Position numbers and translations under genes: made by a program. Below, in pieces: positions 38,281 through 49,008 of a DNA stretch of 64,000 nt. Under the pieces are notes generated by a model. It worked only from the letters and a program-made list of their open reading frames with translations. It did not search any database and had not been told where the DNA came from. This DNA comes from Campylorhamphus procurvoides. Its lineage: Eukaryota; Chordata; Aves; Passeriformes; Dendrocolaptidae. Position 1 is the stretch's first letter. Each line of letters begins with the position of its first letter. Location: contig WBMV01003373.1 in NCBI GenBank assembly GCA_013396655.1, forward strand, positions 521,772 through 585,771. The letters are read 5' to 3'.

Positions 38281-41200
38281 CCTTGGCACTGCCAAGGTTA
38301 TTCTCTTAAAAGGAAAATCTAGTGCGGCTCATAAATACCTGTATCGATATACATGGGTTCTGGCTGTGCTATGCAGCATAGTGTACACATTCAGGACAAT
38401 CTCGTAAGTCTCCCCATTTTAATGATGGCACAAGCACGGGTCTGATATTCCAGCTTTTGGTATTGATGTAAGCTGTGTAGCTTACACCAGCAAAGTTGCT
38501 TTTCACACTGGTGGGCCAAAACCATCATCCCATGAGTGATGGTATAAAAGTTTATGTTTCTGGATAGCTTCTGAGTGCCAAAGCCATGCTGAGCGGAAAC
38601 AGTGAGTCTCTTGGCTGTTGGCATTGGCTGCATTCTGCAAAGTTTCTGAGCTGTGACTTCTCAGATTTAGGTTTTTTAAAAGCTGATGGTTGTTTCGTCA
38701 ACAGTTATTTTTAGTTTAATTAGAGAGCATTACATTTTGAATAGAAAATGTTTCAAGGGGGCTCAGGACTACCTTATGAAGTCAGAAAGAAAATAAAGTT
38801 TTTGGAGGTTTATTTCTCCAAGTTGAAAATTACATTCATCTCATCAGTATCACATCATTGTAACTGCCCACTACACCTACTTCACATGTGCTTTCATAAG
38901 ACAAATTTGTGCAACTGAAGCATAGTCGTCGTTGCTGGGTTGGAGCCTAGCAACCATTCTGGCATGGCACATATTGTAAAATGACACAAGAATTCTCTTA
39001 AAGCTGCAAAATACATAAGTATTGAAGTTGGCAATAGAGGCTCTACATTGAGCAGCATCTGCTCGTGATTTTTTTTGTATGTTCAGTCAGACTCCAACCA
39101 AAGGAGAATTGTGAAACCCACCATTACAGAAGACTTGGCTTCTTCTGAGTCTTGGCTTTTTTTACGTTCTGGTGACAGCTCACAGAAATGTTACTTTTTT
39201 TTGGTTGTTTCCCTAATTGTATGTTTGTGTTAGCACTTTGTGTGTAAGCTATTTTGCTCAAACAAGATTTTCTTTATATGTGTTCTCATTTGGTGAGCAC
39301 TGTGTATGGGTGATACTGAAGGTTGTGAACCTCTTTGCCTCTTTTTTGGTTTCAAAGCTATTGCATAGCCTGCTGCCTCGCAAAAGGGAATTGTGTTTGA
39401 AAGCATGGCCAGTCCCAACGTATTTTTGAAGCTGTCGGATGGGCTTTTGTCAGAAATGCTCCACGCTTTTTTCCATGGTTCTGTGAAGGCAGGAGAGAAC
39501 CATTTTGTGGGAGAGATGGAAGCGAAAAGGATACAGGCCCTTCTCTGTCATGTGGAGGGTTTGGTGCACTGGTCCAATGAGTAACCTGAGAAACCCTGCA
39601 ACCTTTCAGTGCTCTTGTGCCCCAGTGCACCTCAAAAGATAGAAGGAAAAGTTTTGGACCCCTTATCAGGATTATGGTTCCACCATGTTTGACTTCTGCT
39701 GTGGTGATTTTAGCTGAATCTTGGGGTTTGGCCTAGTAAGACCAATATAGTCCCGTGAATCTGTTTTTTGGCTTTAGAACATAGCTGAAGGAAAACTTGT
39801 AGGTCTGTGGCACTGTGTGCAGGTGCATATGCATGAGTATTTGTATACAGTATGACTGTATTTGCACAGAAAAAATGAATAATGGGCCTCCTCTTGTTTT
39901 CTAATTTCAATACGGATAGTGAATATTGATGTAACTTCGAAAGAAATTTCTAGCAAGACAAATGTCTTTTTGTGTCTTGGGTGGGTGCAGATCAGTGGAA
40001 GGTGCAGCAGCCTCCAGCAGGGAGCAGGAGCAGCAGATCCGCTTGAAAATCCAGTGTGTTGACTGTGTGCCCCTTGCAGTTATGGAGGGAATCGTGTCCT
40101 CTGGGTAGTTTGGTCTCACCAACCTTTTTGGCTGTGGGGCCAGTATATTTCCTTAGTTAATCACTGTCCGCAGCTGTGGTCAGAGCCAGGAACATAGTTT
40201 TTGGTGGAGCACCAGTGGGAAGGCAGGAGGTAAAAAGTCACTGTGAATTAAGACTTCTGCTGAGGGGGGCAAAAAAAAAAGAAAAAAAGATTTAACAGCC
40301 TTAAGTCACTATTGTGACAACTTCACAAGTTTTGGCATGTGACCTCAAAACTTAATAGATTGATTATGACTTCAGAGTTGTATCAGAGGGTCATGGCTTA
40401 GGTTTGTTTCGCTTGATTTTACTGATATTTTTCATTATGTGACATTTTAAGCCATTACTGAGATATAAAGGAGAATAGTTTCATGTTGGGATGACTGTGT
40501 TCTAGGTATTATTGGTTCAAATTTTGCATGGTCCCTTTTTTTTTAATTATTTAGGTTTTTCCAAGATGTCCTCTGTCTGAATTCTGAGCATTATCCTTTT
40601 GCCATATTTACTATAATGCAGCTTCATTTTGAACAACACCCTGATTCAGAGTGGTTAAGTGGATTATGCTTTTCTTAAGAAGCCTTCTAAGTAGCTCAAA
40701 CGCTCCATCCTTTTAAAGACAGAACTTTCCAAAGTTTGGATTTAGAATGGGAACTGATATTAACTATGTTCTAGATCTGCTTTGTGAGGTAAACTATGTC
40801 CATGCTGAAGAAGAAACTGCAGCTTTCTTACATGGAAAATAGGAGTGTTAAATTGGAAAAATATACTGGGAGAGGTTAATTAGAAGAACAAGTAAAGATT
40901 ACTTGTTTTTCTGAACATTTCTGTAAAAAGTAGGGGGATGTTGCAGGAGAATATACTGTCCGCTCCTGGATTCATTTCTGCCAAGTCAGTGATCAATACT
41001 GTCTTCTCATGTCCAAATATCATTCATGCTTGTTCCTGATATCCGCAGCCAGCAAAGGGGTGTCTGGCAGCTTTTCTGCAGGATGTTGCTCCATGGACAC
41101 GGTGACTGGCCAGACGCTTTCCCACTGCAAACCAGTGACTGACTGGGGAAAGCTGCTGTGTTGTTTCAGCTATAATATTGTCATAACCATGCTTGGTTTA

Positions 41201-44133
41201 CTCACAAATGTAAATACTTGAGCTCTGTTTAGGTGTTGCTTTCCTTTGTGTCCAAGTGACTCAGTCTAGCTTGTGAAAACCTTCTTATGTGGTAGAAAGT
41301 TTAGAGGTTTGGGGTTTTTTCCCATCAAAATCCCAAACATGAGTGATGTTGGAGTAACTTGATAATATGTTTTTCCTTGTTGAATAGGTCACTAGGAACA
41401 GATGTGATTTTGGTTCACATTGGAAGCATGGCAGAAATGGGGTTGTGTTCAGTCTTACTGGACAAAGTTATTCCCATTTTCTGTAAAATCTTTTGTGGAG
41501 GGGTTTAACATGCAATTTCTATGTGAGATGATGTAGTTTTTCCTAGTGTGCAATTGTGCTTGAGTTTTCTTCACCAAGGAATAGCCACAGTCAGCAAAAA
41601 AGCAAGGAACACCTCAGCCATTTTAAGGCTTTGAAGAAAAGTTTGCAGTTTACCCTTGTGTATGGAAGGAAGTCTTCAAAAATGAAGGGACTGGTCACTG
41701 GTATGGTTTTCTAAACTTGCACTGAAAATTCAGATATAATACACTTTAAGCTGGATTTCTTATATGTCCCTGTCCCCAGTGGGTAAATATGAGCATGGTG
41801 GAGCAGACCCAAAATGTGGGAGTCAGTGTAATACTTTTTACTCCTTCCAGGATTAATGGCATGCTGAAGAAAAACATTCTGGAGGATAGATGGTACTTCT
41901 GTACCATCCAGTGGCCTGCCAGACTTCGGAGTTGAATAGGGTTCCTGTATTTGTATGTTAATACATTATAGCAAATACATAAATTGCTTCAGTGGGGCAT
42001 TTTGCCTGGTTTATAGTATCAGACTTTTTTTTTAATTTGAAAGTGTGTTGTCTTTATCTTGTGGCAAGCCTCGCCTAGAAACTTTTGACTGAGTATTAAG
42101 CTAAGGTGAATGTTCAAGAAATCAATATTCTTTGAAATCCATCTCTTATATGGATTAAATGTTCCTTTGATTTTTGTTTTTTTGTGTTTTGGTTCTGGTT
42201 TGTTCTACATGAGGGAAACAGGAAGGAAGAGGGGAACTCAGCAACAGACCTCAGGGGCCAAGCAGTGTCTCCACACCTGATCCTGCCTGACAGCATGCAA
42301 AGGGTGAAGGACTGTGTTGGAGGACTCAGGAAATAAGAGACTAAGTGCCCTTTGATGTGTTGGTGTTGCTTTTTTCTATATATTCTTAGGAAACTATTCA
42401 TGAGCCTTTATTATAGGTCAGTGTTAATACAAATCTGTTTTGTTTGGAGAATGCCCATAAGCAAGTTGCTGAAAGGACACCTCAGCAGAGAAAAATGTTT
42501 GGTTGTTGCTTTTTCCCCTGTGGGCAAAACTATATTTCCACCCTGAACAGGTTTACCTAAGGGCATTTTATCATGGCATATCTGCCTGTATATTGGGGTT
42601 GTCGTTAAAAGTACTGCGGATTTTCTGGGTTGTGTTCTCTGTCCTTAACTTCTTGACATGGTAATGCTGGTAGAGTGGCACCCTGCCGCCCAAGCCTCAT
42701 ATCATGGTCTCAAAGTCAGGATTGATTGTGGTGCCCATAGCATAACCTGAGGCTCAAATGATTGCTGAGTGCCAGCTCCCAGTAACTACAGCTAGAATTA
42801 CAAAGCAGAATACTTCTGAAAGTTGTTATCAAAGTTAACACCCCAAATCCCTTGTTCTTCTATCTCTTACAAACCCTCAAAAGGCTTTAGAGAACTTTTG
42901 ATGAACTTTGCAGCATCTGGAGAAAACACTTCTGTAGTTCTCAAGAGGATTTTGAACTGTGAAAGTGGTGCTACTGGCAAAGCCTGGTGTGGTTTTGGTG
43001 TTGTGTTCTTCATGTGCCTGTTGTCCCTCTTCCTGATCTTACTGACGGAAGTGCAGGACTTATCTGGAAAGATTATCATGCCTTCTCTTTTGTGTTCAGC
43101 CAAACTGGCCCTAGTTTTGGGAACAAGAGATAAGAGAAGTTTATTCCTTGTTTTGAAAAAGTATTGATGTTTATAGTACTGTCGGAAATGGATTATTTAG
43201 TCCTATTTTAGTTGCTGTTGTTTAGCTTGATGTTAAAATGTTTTCTCAGGTGAAGTTAAATACATTTGTTAAGATAACGGGATTGTTTTTCTTATGAAGT
43301 TGTTTATATTGAGGAAAAGTCAAATCCTTTTGTTTAATGTACCCTTCTGGTTTACAGAACCAGTGGAGAACATTTCTATTTGACTATTTTAGTGGGTCAA
43401 AACCCAACTATGTATCTTGGTTAGGGATTATTTTTATTTGCTTCAGGAAGGAGCCAAACTGGCAGGACATTGGAGTTCACGTCAGGACAAGGAGTAGATG
43501 CGTATTCTGTAAGTCAGACTTCTTGCTTTGTTGGTCATCTTCTTGGATCTCTTCCCCTTATTAAATATAGACTGTGGTTTTGTGATTAGGATTTATCTCC
43601 TCATTACAGCTTTCTGGTGATGAGTACAATGAATAGGTTTGTTTGGTGTGTCCAATCAGTTAGTATATTCCCTAGAAGAAAATAAGAGCAGCATTTACAA
43701 CAGGGCTTTGAAGGGTGGCATTTCCTGCTGCTTTTCAGACCATGTAGCAGGAGGAGTGTCCGATGAAGTGAGCTCTTTGTTCTTGAAACTCCAGTTAGAT
43801 TCTTCCATGTGATACTTGATAAGCTATTTCAAGGAATAAACATACATAGCAACTCTGTGCTAGAAAATTTTTGCAGCAGCCCATTTTTTCCCCATTGAAA
43901 TAATATTTCTAATATTTTGCATGCCAAATCTGAGAAGTTTTAACATCTGATAATTTTGTCATAAAGTTGCATAGCACTTAAAGCAAATGGCTGTTTCTCC
44001 ATTTGTGTTAGTTTTGAGAGTCTCTACTCCTAACTTCTATATCTGTCACACCATTTCTGCTATCATTTTGCTTTGGTTATCCAGTACCTTAAATGACTAG
44101 GACTCTGGTGCAGTAGTAAGCTCTTTGGAGTTC
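38281..44133 (+). other. Probable intron, T-rich on the plus strand
   Basis: No repeat family recognised. In the line 43201-43260 I count T 28, A 14, G 12, C 6. The best splice-bounded segment is 43447-43508, listed separately. ORFs at 39393-39584, 41009-41221 and 42823-43167 have no donor that fits their frame. Confidence 0.35.
43447..43508 (+). CDS. Weak candidate exon (62 nt), phase does not fit the chain
   Basis: The acceptor is 'ttatttttatttgcttcag' and the donor 'tattct|gtaagt', both good. One frame is closed by TAG. The other two are open: one reads 'KEPNWQDIGVHVRTRSRCVF' and leaves one base, the other 'RSQTGRTLEFTSGQGVDAYS' and ends on a codon boundary. Neither joins 44162-44238: the first makes a TAA stop at the junction and the second is out of phase. 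It may be an untranslated exon, an alternative exon or a chance pair of splice sites. Confidence 0.2.
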
Positions 44134-44157
44134 TTTTTTTTTTTTTTTTTTTTTTTT
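44134..44157. repeat. T24 homopolymer
   Basis: Twenty-four consecutive T followed by ACAG. It forms the polypyrimidine tract of the acceptor used by the candidate exon at 44162. Length is likely to vary between individuals and reads. Confidence 0.97.
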
Positions 44158-44161
44158 ACAG

Positions 44162-44238
44162 AAGCCCATGAAAAAACTGAATTGCAATGTGATGAAACAG
44201 TTGTATTAAACTTTTACTGTATAGTTACACCTTTGTCG
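44162..44238 (+). CDS. Candidate internal exon A of an unidentified plus-strand gene (77 nt)
   Basis: The acceptor is T24-ACAG and the donor 'tttgtcg|gtagga'. Of the three frames only one is open; it starts after two bases and contains 'TELQCDETVVLNFYCIVTPL'. It ends on a codon boundary, which matches the only open frame of the next candidate exon (46901). The alternation of polar and hydrophobic residues (VVLNFYCIV) looks like a beta strand, but I cannot name the domain. The preceding exon must leave one base, and I found no convincing one. The long T run could make a chance acceptor, so this is the least secure of the longer exons. Confidence 0.35.
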
Positions 44239-45127
44239 GTAGGATGTCTTTGTACCACGCAGTTAAAGTGGAGATGCTATCAGTACTGCTGGAGGACAGG
44301 AAGTGATACCCAGTTCTGTGCATTTTCTTGTGAACATCCAGTGGTCCTTTGTTGGTGGCTTCTTCTTAGCAGCCCTTACTAAGTGCAAAGGGAAAACATT
44401 GAGTTGTGTGATCCTTTTCCTTGAGATGGTGATTCAGCAGTTACTGGGTTCCAGATGCTTCTGGAGTCAGGCAAATACAGACTGTAAGTCTGAATTTTGA
44501 TTTCTTGAACTTGTGTATTGCTTACAGAAACACTCCTTTATATTGCTTGGAAACATTTGATTTGAAAAGTACAGTTGCTTTATGCAGTCAGAGACGCCAC
44601 AAAAGCTTGGAATTTTTTTTCTGGTTCTCTTTTTTTTTTCTTCCCTGCTGTAAGGTATTGGGGATTTTGGTAGACAGCATGAGCTGTAGCTGTCCAGAAG
44701 CACAGGGATGTGCCTCTTGCTCTGCATGTCTCTTGTTAGGCAAGAAGAGTGGGTGCCCATAAATCACTGGCTAAATTGAAGGGACAAGATGGGCTTAAGA
44801 CAGCAGAGGCTCAGACACCTGCAGCAACAGATCATGGGTCATGCTGCTGCAGGTATGGCCTCAGGCACTCCTGGGGAGGTGGAGAAGACGAGGCTCTGAG
44901 CAGGAGCAGATGCTTTAGCAGGGTAGCTTCTCAAAGAGGTCTCCTTGTTGGGTGGGACAACAATGTCTGAAAGCTACTGCTTTAAAATGCATGAATTAAG
45001 TGGGGTTTTTTGCTGTGCGATTCTTGTCAAAGTTGGAGAACAATCTTCAGTTGCAATTATCTGGCCAGCTGGAGTTTTTCTAGCTGTAGGTTTTGAGTGT
45101 GTGTTTGCTGGTTGGGTGTCTGATACT
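44239..45127 (+). other. Probable intron
   Basis: Unique sequence without a further exon that I can support. A second acceptor/donor-like pair at about 44456-44484 ('ggttccag' ... 'gtaagt') has almost no pyrimidine tract and encloses only 29 nt, so I do not call it. Confidence 0.35.
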
Positions 45128-45958
45128 ATAGAATCATAGAATATCTGAAGTTGGAAGGGACCCGCAAGAGTCATCAAAGACCAGCTCCTGGCCTTGTACA
45201 GGACCATCCCAAGAATCACACCATGTGTCTGAGAGCATTTTCCAAATGCTTCTTGAACTCTGTCAGTCTTGGTGCTGTGACCACTGCCTGGAGGAGCTTG
45301 TTCCAGTGCCCAACCAACCTCTGGGTGAAGAACGTCTTCCTAATATCCAACATAAACCTCCCCTGACACAGCTTCATGCCATTCTGTGTCCTGTCACTGG
45401 TCACCAGATAGGTCAGTGTCTGCCCCTTTGCTTCCTCTCATGAGCACTTTGTAGACTGCAATGAGATCTCCCCTCTGTCTCCTCCGGACTGAACAAGCCA
45501 AATGACCTCAGCAACTGAAGGTATGGACTCTTCACCATCTTTGTTGTCCTCTTTTGGATGTTTTCTAATAGCTTTATATTGTGCTGCCCAAAACTGCACA
45601 CAGTATCCAAGGTGAGGTCACCCCAGTGCAGAGCAGAGCAGGACAATCCCCTCCCTTGACTGGCTGGTGATGCTTTGCCTGATGCCCCCCAGGACAGGGT
45701 TGGCCCTCCTGGCTGCCAGGGCACTGCTTACTCATATTCAACTTGCTATTGACCAGAACCCACGTGTTGCTTTTCACCTTGCTGCTCTTCAGCCCCTCGT
45801 TCCCCAGTCTGTTCGTACATCCAGGGCTGCCCCATCTCACATGCAGAATCCAGCACCTGCCTTTGTTAAAGTTACACGATTGCTGATAGTCCAACCCTCT
45901 AATTTGTCAAGGTCTCACTGCAGGCCTCTCTTCCTTTGAGCAGTACTCAACAACTCCT
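45128..45958 (-). mobile_element. CR1 LINE fragment (~0.83 kb), minus strand
   Basis: The plus strand starts 'atagaatcatagaatatctg' and 'aagttggaagggaccc', the complement of the CR1 3' end, then continues through the complement of the ORF2 C-terminal half ('ttcctaatatccaacataaa', 'tgagatctcccctctgtctc', 'ccagggctgccccatctcac', 'aatttgtcaaggtctcactg'). Minus-strand frames keep CR1 pieces such as 'MLDIRKTFFTQRLVGHWNKL' (within 45216-45404) and 'ENIQKRTTKMVK' (within 45413-45724), but in different frames with stops. It is 5'-truncated and inactive. Its wording differs from the copies at 6 kb and 53-54 kb, so it belongs to another CR1 subfamily. It lies antisense to the candidate gene. Confidence 0.95.
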
Positions 45959-46900
45959 GTTATAAATGCCAACATTTTGGAAAGTCTTGCATTTTATAGT
46001 GGTCTTTTTAAAGATCTTTTTTAGCAGTATTGAGCAATTATGTGCTTCTGCATAGTTTTCTGTAGGTGCATTGGAGAAATTTGGGGTTTTTCTCAAGAAA
46101 GCTGCAGTTATGTATGTCGTGATAAATAGGACTCTGGCATTTGTTAGTACTGCTTCATGAATGGCAAAAATTATTGCAGTAAAATCTGCGCTTTTTAGTT
46201 TTATTGACACTGAAGTTCCTACTTTGTGTTACCATGTGATCATCTTTTCTGCTAATTTTGTTCCCAAGACTGTACCAGAGTAACTAATGGTCTGCAAGTG
46301 GCTCGCTCTTTACGGAAGTCCAGTCATGGTACTACCACTTGTTCTTCAGGAAACAGCTGAATTTTTATCAGATCTTTGTAATGGCTAGAAGAGGGAAAGA
46401 TTTTGAGAGGTCTTTGTCACATGGCAAGTGCTTTGCTGCTGAGGCTGCTGCAGGTAGTCTGTGCTTGGGACCCCTGAGAAGTTTGCTCTTAACAAGTTCA
46501 CTTCCGGAAGGGTCTGAGACCGCCTGGAAGTTAGGATGCTCCTTGTATGTGCTTGAAAAGGCTGTGCTAATAAGCTCAAAGGTATGGCCATATAAGCTGC
46601 TACTTCCTCTGTGGGTGTATATATTTATTTAGCCTGCTAATACTTTATTGTACTCTGGCCGCAGTGCTCTGCGCTCTTGTTTCCTTTCCTATGTACCAAT
46701 AAAGAGGAAAGGGGTGGGGGAAAATAATACCTTATATTGTTTGCTGATATAGATCTAAATGTGATATTTGTACATTCTATTAACCTGTTGTTCCTTGCTA
46801 ATGCTGATGTTACTGAGCATTCTTCTATATTGCATCTGGTGTTTGTTTCTATTTCTCAAATTTAAGTAAATGATCTGATGCAACTCTTATATCTGCATAG
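45959..46900 (+). other. Probable intron
   Basis: No repeat or supported exon. A good-looking donor occurs at 'aagctcaaag|gtatgg' (about 46582), but no partner acceptor gives a frame compatible with the chain. Confidence 0.35.
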
Positions 46901-46959
46901 GATGAAATATATGACAATGAGTTGCTTCAAGATTATTTAGAAGCAAAAAAGTCCCAGTG
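46901..46959 (+). CDS. Candidate internal exon B (59 nt)
   Basis: The acceptor is 'cttatatctgcatag' and the donor 'cccagtg|gtttgt', which is weak at +3/+4 but has G at +5. Only the first frame is open (the other two hold stops), reading 'DEIYDNELLQDYLEAKKSQ' plus TG. The peptide is acidic, then helical and polar, and typical of a protein coding exon; I do not recognise the family. It starts in phase 0, matching the end of 44162-44238. It leaves two bases that combine with the first base of 51783 to give TGT (Cys), after which the only open frame of that exon continues. The weak donor is the main doubt. Confidence 0.45.
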
Positions 46960-48916
46960 GTTTGTATATCTTTCCGACCTTTGTGGTTGGAATTAACTGA
47001 GGCAGTAAAAAAAAAAAAGTTGTTTGTTTGTTTATTTTTCAGTGACGTGGGAAGTTTGGTGACAGCTCAAAAGCCATGCTGAGCAAGAATGACAGAAATG
47101 TCCGAGTAGCTGAAAGCTTAAATTCCCTGCTGGAAAGGTGGTTTGTTGAGGGGAAAAAATAAGTTCAGAAGTGGTAACCATTGGTGGGTATAAATAAAGG
47201 TATTCATTTAGGCTCTCAGACGGATAAAAGAGAGAGGTTGTTCCAGTTTTTCATCTTTACCATGTGGTACATATTAAGGGATATCATACCCTACGATATT
47301 TTAGGTGGCTTTAAAAACAGCTGCACTTGTGCTGTTTTCTGCTCAGAGGAAGGTTTTCAAGCGTACTTGCATAAATGGCAAAAGCTGTTTGTCCCAGTCT
47401 GAAATAAATACATGAATTTATGAATCATTTCTTTTTTAATAATTTGTGTTCCCTGCAGGGCAGCATCTCTGTTCTGTCAGTACCTTTACAGTTCTGATAA
47501 AACACTGAATTTTGTTTTAACCCACATCTGTGATCATGTGAGCAATATGGAAATGGTGTAAGGAGTAGCTAATGTGTACCTGGTGGGTCAGTTGGTCTTG
47601 TCTTTTGAGAGATAAAACCTGGTTTGCGACCTCCTGAAGGAGCAAGCTGATTTTCGTCCTTGAGGACAACACCCATGGCAGCGAGGAGTATGCAACAAAC
47701 CATCCTGAAGTAGCGATGCACTGAGACTCCCCTTTGGACCCTGGCAGAGCCCTGACATCCTCAGGGGCTCCCTGTTGGGTGTGGGATCAACTCTGGATCC
47801 AAGGCTTGTTTTCCTAGTCTTCAGGTGCTGGGATTAACCTTATTCAGAAGAGCACCCTGTGCAGTCTGGGTCATTGGCCGTCTTTGTTGCACTGCATACA
47901 GTGCTGACCCCACAAATTACATTTTTTGTTCAAAAGTCTGTGTTTAAGAAGCCGCTGTCTTCTGTGCTTAGCTGTGTTTCGGCCTAAGTGAAAAACTTGT
48001 GGGCTTGCATGAACAGCTGAATAATAATTAACCTCTCTTTGACTTCACTGGTGCAGAACTAAGATATTCATCTTTAGACCTAGATTTCCTCTGCCTTGGT
48101 GTTGGCTATCTGAGCATTGACACATTTCGTGTCCTCTTGCCCCTTTAATCCCAAGTGCATTTGTGGGCATGTCATACTTGTCAGGCCCCTTCGGAAAGTA
48201 ATAATAATGGTGCAATGCTCTTGGGCTTATCCTGAGTCTGAAGCTTAGCACTGAGTGTCCTACTCATCATGGTTTCCAAGTGTCTGTGCGCATTTTGCCC
48301 AGCAGCATTTCCAAGGCTGAGGGGGCTATTATAAAGGTCTCTCCTGTGCCATGGGGGATGCAGGTGAGCAGACTGTTCCCAGTCTTTGAGTTTTGCTTCT
48401 CTTATCAGCCGATGTTGGCAGTTTCCAAACAAGTGGCTGCAATAGTGGTTTCTGACTGGGCAGGAGTGGGAAGTTGCTAGGGAAGCAAAGGCTTCTGGGT
48501 GGGAGGTTTGAAGGCAGGGGAGAGTTTTAGGGTGTTGGTGATCTATAGCTAAGCTATGTCGTCATGGCTAAAGATAAAGAAATCCAAAACAAGCAGTGGG
48601 AGTTAGTGTTGTTGCTTGGGTATCTAAAATGTGGTGCCTTGACCTGCATAGTAGTGGGTTGTGTAATTTTTTTCCATGAAGATTTAGCTCCTGATATTGG
48701 TCTGCTTAAAATAAGTAAAAACATCTTGATTCAGCAAGGTTGGTATTCCTAGGATGAATATGGGGTACAGTTTCACCTGAATTAGAGAAGAGTCATAATG
48801 TGTTTAAAATTAAGCATTTTCTAAAATACCTTCTGGTTTTGGCTTCTAGCTGGGTGCAAGTCACTTGGCTTCGTACACATCACAGTCAAGCTTGCTGTGT
48901 GAGAGTTAATAAACAT
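46960..48916 (+). other. Probable intron
   Basis: Unique sequence with a short (TTTG)n-like tract near 47020-47040. A segment after 'gtttatttttcag' at about 47042 is closed by stops in all frames. 'gggatgcag|gtgagc' near 48362 is a good donor sequence without a fitting acceptor. Confidence 0.35.
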
Positions 48917-49008
48917 CTAGGGAAAGATGTCCCTAACCATGGCAGGGAAGGTTGAACTAGATCTTTAAAGGTTCCTTCCAACTTCAGAAGTCTTTGGCTC
49001 TGTGAATA
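48917..49008 (+). mobile_element. CR1 LINE 3' tail fragment, plus strand
   Basis: 'gatgtccctaaccatggcag' then 'ggttgaactagatctttaaa' and 'ggttccttccaacttc' match the sense 3' end of CR1 (a ...ttggactagatgatctttaaaggtcc...-type tail). The terminal octamers are decayed to 'tctttggctctgtgaat'. Only about 90 bp remain. Confidence 0.88.

Noticed and set aside
44066..44111. Exon-like segment between 'ttatccag' and 'gtaagc'
   Set aside because: The roughly 30-nt insert has a stop in every frame.
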